A stretch of 12,722 nt of DNA from DASYXT01 sp035934555 (GTDB lineage: Bacteria; Verrucomicrobiota; Verrucomicrobiia; Limisphaerales; UBA8199): positions 1 through 12,722 of the forward strand of contig DASYXT010000043.1 in assembly GCA_035934555.1 (NCBI GenBank). The letters run 5' to 3'. Below, in pieces: positions 1 to 6,865 of the stretch (the stretch's first letter is position 1; the number at the start of each line of letters is the position of its first letter). Below the pieces are notes generated by a model that was given only the letters and a program-made list of their open reading frames with translations, made no database searches and was not told the origin of the DNA. The translations under genes were made by a program, and so were the position numbers.

Positions 1-89
1 TCGTCCTCAAAGATTTCGTCCCGGCGGTCACCCCGATTCATGAGGTGGTAGATGGCGCCGGGATACTGAACTCGCAATTTGCGCGGCAT
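1..89 (-). CDS. REP-associated tyrosine transposase (RAYT, Y1_Tnp/IS200-like), N-terminal fragment cut by window edge
   Basis: Reading the minus strand from an ATG at 89-87 gives 29 codons that run off the left edge, beginning MPRKLRVQYPGAIYHLMNRG and continuing DRRDEIFED. This start (basic MPRK.R, then YPGAIYH, then an NRGDRR turn) is characteristic of RAYT proteins. These are single-copy, IS200/IS605-related HUH/Y1 transposases that process hairpin-forming REP sequences as single-stranded DNA. The HUH motif and catalytic tyrosine lie outside the window, so activity cannot be judged. No clear Shine-Dalgarno precedes the ATG; the sequence before it is ACTTGGCTC. It lies 129 nt downstream of the lipoprotein gene on the same strand, but is most likely an independent insertion. 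The family call is from remembered sequence pattern. Confidence 0.85.
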   Translation of the reverse strand, partial: MPRKLRVQYPGAIYHLMNRGDRRDEIFED

Positions 90-150
90 GAGCCAAGTAA
101 GTGCACAAACGGCGACTTGTGTCAATAGTTATGACTGACCCCTTTTTTGG
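90..150 (-). promoter_or_regulatory. Upstream/terminal region of the RAYT gene with GGGGTCAG-type motif
   Basis: Read toward the transposase, this stretch begins with an A6 run, then GGGGTCAGTCATAACTATTG, then ACACAAG and the transposase start region. The motif contains GTCA (121-124) and TGAC (132-135) as a short inverted pair, with a second TGAC at 136-139. GGGGTCAG-like motifs beside RAYT genes are familiar to me from other genomes, where they probably mark element ends or recognition sites. That role is inferred here. A promoter for the transposase could also lie here (TTGACA-like at 119-124 on the minus strand), but no convincing -10 box follows at the right distance. Confidence 0.4.
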
Positions 151-183
151 TCGCTGAACAGAATCAGCACTGAGCGCGGTTCA

Positions 184-215
184 CCCCTTGTGGGGCGCCT
201 TCCGGCGGCAGGCGC
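184..215 (-). terminator. Two adjoining GC-rich hairpins downstream of the operon
   Basis: The first arm pair is CCCC (184-187) and GGGG (192-195) with a 4-nt loop. The second is GCGCCT (195-200) and AGGCGC (210-215) with a 9-nt loop; the two share one base, so they are adjacent or mutually exclusive. They begin 3 nt after the lipoprotein stop codon in the direction of transcription, where a terminator is expected. No U tract follows on the minus strand, so intrinsic termination is doubtful. A REP-like hairpin target for the neighbouring RAYT is an alternative. Confidence 0.35.
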
Positions 216-218
216 AGC

Positions 219-1034
219 TCAAAACCGGGAGCTGCCCGATACGGGACCCTCGCCAAGCTTAATCCAGGGTTGGCCCCGCACGTTTACCAGGTAAATGTTG
301 TACGCATGTCCGTCCCGTTGGCCGTGCATTATTGCGACGGTACAGTGCTGGAGACATTTGTAGACGCTGCCAATGGGTGAAACGAAAAAACCCTTGGTTT
401 GAGCTAGCAGACCAGCTATCGCGAGCTTGTCTACAGACGTCAGTTCTTGGTTCGGTGGGGTCAGCAACGGTGCATTAGCTACCACGGCATTGGCCTGGTC
501 GTTACCCTTTAAAGCCGCCCGCAGCCAAGACTCATCATATTCGTCCGCAGGTGAGCGGGTAATTAAAAAACTGTCACCTGGCGGAGCACTCTGAGTCTGC
601 TGTGGTGTGATCTCCTTTCTATTCGGATCTGATGGATGCGACCCCCGAGCCTTTTCTGCATTATTGTGCAGTTTCCGCGCATCCATGAACGCCTCCTGTA
701 AAACGTTGCTCCCGAATTTCGCCTCAATTGCAGGTCGTGACACCTCGTTATATCCTCGGCTCCATGCGGGGGTGGAGACATAAACCGCGATCTGGTAGCG
801 CTTCTGCATCAACTCGGTATATTCTGCAAAGAAGGGCATATTGGAATCCTCCGGGACCGCAACGTGAAGCTGGCCCCTAGACAGGTCTGTTTCTGCTTGT
901 CCGCGCCCTTCCAGGTATCGCTCATCTTCCTCCCTACATCCGGTCAAGGACATCGCCAGACTTACAGAGCAAAGCACAAGCGCCAGCCTCGCCGGAATTG
1001 TATAATAAAGTCTCTCGAAGCAACGCATAGACAC
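219..1034 (-). CDS. Exported lipoprotein of unknown function, coupled to the RHS gene
   Basis: This is a 271-aa protein that I do not recognise. Residues 9-32 form a hydrophobic signal segment ending in the lipobox LTGC, with lipidated Cys33 in a typical type II signal peptide. CREEDE follows; the acidic residues after the cysteine give no firm hint of final membrane location. The mature part is hydrophilic and seems bipartite: about 55-130 (motifs STPAWSRGYNEV and IEAKFG), a Ser/Pro/Gln-rich linker around 131-155, then about 160-271 with a KCLQHC cysteine pair near 227-231. The GTG start at 1034 directly abuts the TAA of the RHS gene, with GGA 5 nt upstream. An ATG at 1028 is an equally plausible start and leaves the signal peptide intact. 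The zero-gap arrangement implies translational coupling. It could be a partner or immunity-type protein of the RHS product, or an unrelated envelope protein; neither is shown. Confidence 0.8.
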   Translation of the reverse strand: MSMRCFERLYYTIPARLALVLCSVSLAMSLTGCREEDERYLEGRGQAETDLSRGQLHVAVPEDSNMPFFAEYTELMQKRYQIAVYVSTPAWSRGYNEVSRPAIEAKFGSNVLQEAFMDARKLHNNAEKARGSHPSDPNRKEITPQQTQSAPPGDSFLITRSPADEYDESWLRAALKGNDQANAVVANAPLLTPPNQELTSVDKLAIAGLLAQTKGFFVSPIGSVYKCLQHCTVAIMHGQRDGHAYNIYLVNVRGQPWIKLGEGPVSGSSRF

Positions 1035-1470
1035 TTAATTCCATATTGGAGCTGGAGTAGCTGGATCGGGATACGGCGGCGCCTCTGGAGGCGGATCGGA
1101 GCGAGCCGGAACACCAGGGGAGTGGCAAGTGCAGCACCCTCGAATGTACAACCCCGAGAGCTGGTACTGCCGGTCGAAAATAGTGACACGCGACGGCACC
1201 TGAATCGAGATTGTATAGGTGGGGGGACTTGCAGCTACGCTGAACGTGCCAAACGTAGCTGGAAACCCATACCAAGGGGTGTAAGGACTTGAAAGCAAAC
1301 CCCATATGGCGAGATATGGTTTCGAGCTTGGGCAAGTAAGCGTGAAGGTATCGGTCACCGGCGGATAGTGTGTGTAAATACCTGGGTGATGTTTAATCAC
1401 GGTCCAAAGGCCTCCATTCACAGTGCCTGAGCCAGACGTAACAACGTCGCAAAGTCCGAGAAAATCGTGA
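1035..1470 (-). other. Variable C-terminal region of the RHS protein (after the DFLGL core end)
   Basis: This is about residues 1790-1934, downstream of the core-ending motif, where polymorphic RHS proteins carry interchangeable modules. It includes VIKHHPGIYTHYPP, then beta-type hydrophobic segments (DTFTLTC, YTISIQVPSRV, RQYQLSGLYIRG), a CCTCH cluster (residues 1902-1906, bases 1122-1136), and a 28-residue tail with 11 prolines. I recognise no nuclease, deaminase, ADP-ribosyltransferase or pore-forming motif. By eye its base composition is less GC-rich than the repeat region, similar to the following lipoprotein gene. Confidence 0.55.
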
Positions 1471-4400
1471 GACGACGGGGTGTTGTTACGGACAAAGAGA
1501 TAGTCATTAACTAGGCTCTCCTGAGAAGCTAGATCTCCGAGACCGGCCGGTTGCTGAAAGGCGAGATCTCCGAGCGGGTCGCGGCTCATCCATCTTCCGG
1601 TGCTGGCGTTATAATACCGAAAGCCGTAGTAGAGCAGATCGCATTCATCATCCTGATACTTGGTGGAGAACCGGAAGGGGTTGGCCTTGGCCATGGGGCC
1701 AGTGGCGCGGATGACTTGGCCGGACGGGTCGTACTCGTATTGCGCAACGGACGTGCCGTCGGCGGCATTCGCAAGTACGGCGACGTTACCATTCCCATCA
1801 AACGCCGCAAAGCAGTTCGTCGTGCTGGAGCCGTAATAAGCGATTTCGAGCATTCCGCCGACACCACCGGCACCTTGGAGCGAACCGCTCAGGTCGAGGC
1901 CCCACATGTAAGTCCTTACTGGGCTGTTGGCGGTGTTGATTTCACCCAGGAGGTTCCAACCATCATACACGAACCGGAGGTCGTTTGCGGAGGCCCCTAT
2001 GACCTGCTTGTGGATGCGCCTGCCCTTGGCGTCATAAGTAAAGAGAAGCACCTGCTGCGGGCCAACGCTTGTCTTGTTGGTCATCGCGATCAGCCGGTTC
2101 TCGGCATCCCACCCGTAATACCAGCGGCCATCGCTGGTCAGATTGCCGTCCAAATCGTACCCGAACGGTTCGGGGGTTTGAGGCACAAAGAGATTCCCGC
2201 TAATGCTGGTCTGCCAATTGGCCGCCACGGAGATGCTCTGCCAGACGGGCGAGGAAGCATTGTTCACGCTCAACTGGTCCCGGAAGTATTCCCCTTTTCG
2301 GAACGGCGATTGCCCGTTGACCGTCACCGCATTGGTGGCATACGCAATACCCATGATGTCCACGCCACCCGGCACGTCGCGGTTGGTGTACTGGTTCAAG
2401 GTGTTGGCGTGATAATTCGCGATGCGCTGGTTGGCGCCGTTTTGGTCCCCGCCGGCCAAAGTCTGGGTGCGGTTGCCAATTGTGTCGAAAGTGTAATCGA
2501 AGGACTGGCCGGGAACGGGGGTTTGGTCGGAGAAGAATTTGTGTCCGCTGATGACCTGGCCCAGGGAATCGTAGCCGTACCGCCAGTATGAGCCATCCGC
2601 ATCAATCCGGCGCGTGCGTTGATTCGCCGAATTATACTCGTAATTGAAGGTCGCGGGGGACGCGGCCGACGGCGCGGAGGAAATCTGCGTGAGCCGATTC
2701 AGGTAATCGTACTGCTTGGTCGAGGTCATCCGGGTCGAGCCGTTATTCGCAAAGGTAATCTGGCTGACGAGGGGAGAATTTGCAAGATAACTGTACGCGG
2801 CAGAATAGGGGGTGGCGGAGGTGTTATCGGTGGCGGTTTGCAGGCGCGAGGCGGAATCGTAAGCATAGGCCTCCTGGACCAGCGGGGAGGGGCCGTTCAG
2901 AACGGCCAATTGGGTGCGCCGCAGGTATTGGTCGTAACCGTTAGTCACCGAAAGGCCGGCCAGGGTGCCGCTGACGTTGGTCTCGCTGAGGAGGTTGTTG
3001 GCGTTGTCGTAAGCCAGGATTACCTCGGCGGAACCGACGCTGTTGGTGGTCTGGCGGCCCCGGCGGTCGTAACCGTAGGCCAGGGCTGGGGTGTTTTGTG
3101 GATCGTTGGAGTACGCCACGCCAACCAGGTCGCCGTAGCCGTCGTTTTGGACGCCGCTATTGAAACCGTAAGTGTACGTGGTGAGCAGGCGCTGGCTTTG
3201 GCTGTTGCTGCGCGCCCAGAGCCGCGTCAGGAGGCGCCCGGCGGCGGTGTAGGTGTAATCGGGGCCGGTACTGTCGGCATAGCGCTTGTTATCGAGGAAC
3301 CCGCGGTAAGCGTTGTAATTCCAGGTGGTTGTGGCCGCACCGCCATGGGTGCCATAACTGGTCCAGGTGGTCATGGTCTTTTGGCGGCCCTGAGCGTCAT
3401 ACGTGTAAGCCACGGGATAAACGCGGCTGCCGGACTGGTTTGTGAGGAGCCCCGTGGCCGCATAGGCGTTGGCGACGATGCCGCCGTCGGGCTGGGTGAT
3501 TTGAACCGCGCGCAGGGAAACGTCAAAGGTCGTCGTGGTGGTTTGCGGTGGTTGGGCCAGCCCGGCTGGGGGCGTGGTGACCGAGGAGGTTTGGTCCGCG
3601 TTGTTCAGCGTGTAAGTTGTCGTGCCGTTGCGCCCATCGGTGACGGAATTTTTGCGCCCCTGCGGGTCATACCCGTACGTGGTCGAGGTGATGACGCCCA
3701 GGGGCTGATTGGACATCACCGAGGACACCAGGCGGCCATACTGATACTGCTGGATGCCGGCTGTGCCGTCGGGCGCGTAAGTAGTTTGCATTCGGGTCGT
3801 GCCGGGCACAATCACGGTGCGACGGATCACCGGCGTGTTAGCATCGCGATACACTGTGCTCCAGTTCGTGAGGCCAGTCGTTGCGGTTTGGACAGTTGAA
3901 ACGAGCGTCCCGGTAGTCTGTCCGCCATCGAAAAGGTACGTGCTGTCCTGTGTCAAATCGGGTATGGTTCCGGATGCAGCCGCCACCGAGTGCTCGATCT
4001 GCGTGATCCGGTCGTTGCCAGTTTGCAGGGTTCCGCTGCCAAGGGCGTTGGAGAACGTGTCGTACGAACTGTACGCGAGAGTGGTGTTCATGACCGCCAG
4101 CACCTGGTACTCGAGCTGGGCTTTGGCGTTGTAACAGAAGAGGGTTGTTACGCCGTCCGGATCGATCTGCTTCCAGACCTGGCCGAACTCGTTGTACAGG
4201 GTCTGCTGGAGTGGCGGGGTCGTGTCCACCCCCGGACGCGGCGCGTATGCGGTCAAAAAATTCTGGCCAGCACCATCCACGTAGGTTTTAGTCCATTCGT
4301 TGGTTCCGCCGTTGATGTCGAGCTTGGTTTCCCAAGTGTAAGCTCGCCAGAATCCGGTGACGGGGTCCTGTTCGGCATAGTTTGTGTAGGTGGTCGGAAA

Positions 4401-6839
4401 TGCCGCGGTGCCGCTGACGCTGGACAATTGCCCGTCGCGGTTGAGGATTTCCACACGCGTACCTCCGTCCGGGAAGGTGTTGGTGGTAAAAGTGTGGCCG
4501 GAAGTGAAGTCGGTGAAATTTGTTAGGGTGGTGACCCCGCCCAGAGCGTTGGTTTGCTGGATCTGGCGGCCGAGGATGTCGTATTGGGACTTCGACAAAG
4601 TGGTGATTGAGCCATCGGTGGCAACGCGGAGGGTGGCAGTGACGCGCCCGAGGCTATCGAGGATGTTGGTGGTTTGGATAGCGCTGCTCGATCCATTGAC
4701 GTTGACGCTGGTGCCCAGCAGGCGCTTGGTGTTGTTATCGTAAAGGTAATAGGTCGTAACGTCATCCGGGTCGATGACGTGGTCCAGGGCGCAGCATTCG
4801 TAAATGTATTGCGTGGTGCGGCCTGCGAGGTCTGTTTTGTTGTAAGTCCGCCCTAGCGGGTCCAGCGGATTTTGGTTCGCATCGGTATAAGCATAAGTGT
4901 CGCTCGACAAAATCACCGCGGTTGCAATGTCGGTTACGGTGCGGGCGGTAATCCGGCCGGTGGAATCAACGTCGGTCTCGGTTTGCGTGCCGCCAATAAT
5001 CGACGCGTAGAGGTCGCCCCACGCGCTGGGCTGTCCTGTCTGCTCGATGGTGTATGACCGATCCGAAGCATAGGTATAGCGTGTGGCGGTGCCATCAGGC
5101 CGGAAAGCGATCTCGGGCAGACCGGTTTCGAAATCAGCGGGATCCGAGTAGTACGAATAGGTGATGGTGTGCAGGTTAGCTGCGTCGGTCCAGAGGGCCC
5201 CGGGATTCGGACAAACCATAGTTTCTTCCTGGTCGTAGCCAGCGACCAGATGGTACGTGCGGGAAATTTCGACCAACTGATTGCCAACGGGCACGCTGAT
5301 GACCGTTTTCCTAACGGTGTCAGGGTTGATGGTGCCGTTGTCTCCCTGCCCGTCTGCAGTCGCATCCAATGTGTAGTAATAATCGGTTTCCTTGCAGCCA
5401 TTTTGAACCGGATTTGGAACAGTTCCGAGGGTTGGCGCGGGATTGTTCAGGTACGCCGAGTACTCGGTGGACTTGCGGCCGTACTGGTCATAAACATAAT
5501 AAACCCAGTTGCCGTCGGGATAATCCACGCGTTGCAGCAGGTTAGTGTGTGCGCCATTACTCGGATCCGAGGAATAATAGGTGTATGTGGTAATATTCGT
5601 TAGCGAGCCCGTCCCATCAATCTGCTGCTCGAGAAGGAGATAATTCAGGCTCGGCACGTACTTATACAATTTTTGGGTTTGCTTGACGAGTTCTGATCCA
5701 GACCAAACCTGCCTGAGATAATTTGTCAGTGTGGAGTCTGTCCCGCGCGTCAGTGATGTAGAATGGCTGGTCTGGCCGTCCGGGAGGGTGAGGTTCCATT
5801 GCCATGTGCTTGAATTGAAGGTGTACTGGAACTGACGCTGGTTAGAGCCACGAATCTCGGTTATGAACAGCCGGTTGAATGCCGAGGCACCGTCTGGGTT
5901 TTGAACATCCCAGGTGACAAAGGGCGTAGCCCCGGAATTGATCTGATATGGACCAATGCCGCCCAGAGGCGGGGTGAATTGCGTGGAATAATAGCAATCC
6001 AGGTGGTACTCGTAACCGCTAATGACGACGATATTAACCAACCCCTGGGGGCATTCGACTTGCTGCAGCACGCCGCTGTTATAAACCGTGTTCACATTGG
6101 GCCGGTTGAAAGGGATCTGCAGAGCGTTCGGAGTGGCGAGGGTTGGCGCAATCGTCTGGGAATTCAGGTTAATATATCCAGCATCCAAGACCATAGCGCC
6201 GGCGCCGAGATTTAATCTCAAATCAACACCATAATCGTTATTTGCCTGCCCCGCGCCCAGAGCAGGGGTGGCCGAGTTGCTGTCGCTGGGGCTGCCGCAG
6301 CCACACCCGCCACCATCTTGGTCCGTTGAAGGAAGGTCAACCTGAAGAACCCCAGCAGCAGCCCAGTCAGAGCTGTTGTAGTTACATTGATCATCAATGT
6401 TGCAATGCGCTCCGCTCAGGCGACAGTGGAACGTGATGGACCCACTATGCTTGGGCTCAGACACGCGCCATTGGATGCCTCCTGGCCAGTTGGTAACGAC
6501 CTCGATTTTGCAGCCTGTTCCATTGTCCTCGACACTGAACGATGGATACTGGACTTGGGGCTGGCATGGTTGAGGCGCAACCTGGTAGTTGTTTGCACCG
6601 CCGGCGCCAACAAGCACCACTTCGCATTTATCACGCATCACGGGGAGCTGGTCAGCCGACGGAAACGTCTGTGAATGATTTGGACAACCACCATCGGTCC
6701 ATGCGGCTTGACCGATTACAACTTCGATGCCTTCAAGTTCGATTGCGTGGGAAGGAGCAGGAACAAGTAGCATCGTAGCTGCGGCCACTGCTGAAGCCAG
6801 GGCCGAACAGATCTTGCTCTGAAAGTGGGTGGGTTTCAT
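1035..6839 (-). CDS. Exported RHS/YD-repeat protein with RHS core domain and unique C-terminal region
   Basis: The product is 1934 aa. Residues 1-32 are a Sec signal peptide (cleavage likely after PSHA). Residues 50-185 hold nine cysteines (52, 72, 92, 110, 139, 146, 152, 179, 181). From about 410 to 1700 the protein is a long series of RHS/YD repeats (for example YVYDQYGRKS, YAYDSASRL, YGYDSLGQV), with the YxCCxLxxxxDPDxVTTxYLYD element near 680-703. The RHS-associated core follows: FVYDGWNLLGEI and YMWGLDLSGSLQGAGG near 1620-1655, then LLYYGFRYYNASTGRWMSRD near 1735-1755, closing with DFLGL near 1790. The last 140 residues are unique and end in a proline-rich tail. RHS repeats form hollow beta-cocoon shells; location here is periplasmic, surface or secreted. 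The start has no clear Shine-Dalgarno and lies 26 nt after the upstream gene, which fits operon expression. No VgrG, PAAR or T6SS gene is visible, so effector status is unproven. Confidence 0.95.
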   Translation of the reverse strand: MKPTHFQSKICSALASAVAAATMLLVPAPSHAIELEGIEVVIGQAAWTDGGCPNHSQTFPSADQLPVMRDKCEVVLVGAGGANNYQVAPQPCQPQVQYPSFSVEDNGTGCKIEVVTNWPGGIQWRVSEPKHSGSITFHCRLSGAHCNIDDQCNYNSSDWAAAGVLQVDLPSTDQDGGGCGCGSPSDSNSATPALGAGQANNDYGVDLRLNLGAGAMVLDAGYINLNSQTIAPTLATPNALQIPFNRPNVNTVYNSGVLQQVECPQGLVNIVVISGYEYHLDCYYSTQFTPPLGGIGPYQINSGATPFVTWDVQNPDGASAFNRLFITEIRGSNQRQFQYTFNSSTWQWNLTLPDGQTSHSTSLTRGTDSTLTNYLRQVWSGSELVKQTQKLYKYVPSLNYLLLEQQIDGTGSLTNITTYTYYSSDPSNGAHTNLLQRVDYPDGNWVYYVYDQYGRKSTEYSAYLNNPAPTLGTVPNPVQNGCKETDYYYTLDATADGQGDNGTINPDTVRKTVISVPVGNQLVEISRTYHLVAGYDQEETMVCPNPGALWTDAANLHTITYSYYSDPADFETGLPEIAFRPDGTATRYTYASDRSYTIEQTGQPSAWGDLYASIIGGTQTETDVDSTGRITARTVTDIATAVILSSDTYAYTDANQNPLDPLGRTYNKTDLAGRTTQYIYECCALDHVIDPDDVTTYYLYDNNTKRLLGTSVNVNGSSSAIQTTNILDSLGRVTATLRVATDGSITTLSKSQYDILGRQIQQTNALGGVTTLTNFTDFTSGHTFTTNTFPDGGTRVEILNRDGQLSSVSGTAAFPTTYTNYAEQDPVTGFWRAYTWETKLDINGGTNEWTKTYVDGAGQNFLTAYAPRPGVDTTPPLQQTLYNEFGQVWKQIDPDGVTTLFCYNAKAQLEYQVLAVMNTTLAYSSYDTFSNALGSGTLQTGNDRITQIEHSVAAASGTIPDLTQDSTYLFDGGQTTGTLVSTVQTATTGLTNWSTVYRDANTPVIRRTVIVPGTTRMQTTYAPDGTAGIQQYQYGRLVSSVMSNQPLGVITSTTYGYDPQGRKNSVTDGRNGTTTYTLNNADQTSSVTTPPAGLAQPPQTTTTTFDVSLRAVQITQPDGGIVANAYAATGLLTNQSGSRVYPVAYTYDAQGRQKTMTTWTSYGTHGGAATTTWNYNAYRGFLDNKRYADSTGPDYTYTAAGRLLTRLWARSNSQSQRLLTTYTYGFNSGVQNDGYGDLVGVAYSNDPQNTPALAYGYDRRGRQTTNSVGSAEVILAYDNANNLLSETNVSGTLAGLSVTNGYDQYLRRTQLAVLNGPSPLVQEAYAYDSASRLQTATDNTSATPYSAAYSYLANSPLVSQITFANNGSTRMTSTKQYDYLNRLTQISSAPSAASPATFNYEYNSANQRTRRIDADGSYWRYGYDSLGQVISGHKFFSDQTPVPGQSFDYTFDTIGNRTQTLAGGDQNGANQRIANYHANTLNQYTNRDVPGGVDIMGIAYATNAVTVNGQSPFRKGEYFRDQLSVNNASSPVWQSISVAANWQTSISGNLFVPQTPEPFGYDLDGNLTSDGRWYYGWDAENRLIAMTNKTSVGPQQVLLFTYDAKGRRIHKQVIGASANDLRFVYDGWNLLGEINTANSPVRTYMWGLDLSGSLQGAGGVGGMLEIAYYGSSTTNCFAAFDGNGNVAVLANAADGTSVAQYEYDPSGQVIRATGPMAKANPFRFSTKYQDDECDLLYYGFRYYNASTGRWMSRDPLGDLAFQQPAGLGDLASQESLVNDYLFVRNNTPSSHDFLGLCDVVTSGSGTVNGGLWTVIKHHPGIYTHYPPVTDTFTLTCPSSKPYLAIWGLLSSPYTPWYGFPATFGTFSVAASPPTYTISIQVPSRVTIFDRQYQLSGLYIRGCCTCHSPGVPARSDPPPEAPPYPDPATPAPIWN

Positions 6840-6865
6840 ATCGCCGAAGATGTGGAGCGAGAATT

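Noticed and set aside
864..1292. Overlapping small frames on both strands across the RHS/lipoprotein junction
   Set aside because: Shadows of two well-supported genes; the alternative frames give basic, low-complexity peptides.
1035..1470. Defined RHS toxin domain
   Set aside because: No HNH, deaminase, ART, protease or similar signature can be read in the tail, so no toxin activity is claimed.
1551..2591. Plus-strand open frame of 346 codons
   Set aside because: Lies wholly antisense to the RHS repeat region. Composition is Val/Gly/Ala/Arg-rich with no domain, as expected from the complement of YD-repeat codons.
2619..3899. Plus-strand open frame of 426 codons
   Set aside because: Also antisense to the RHS repeats, with very Gly/Val/Arg-rich translation, no start signal and no recognisable motif.
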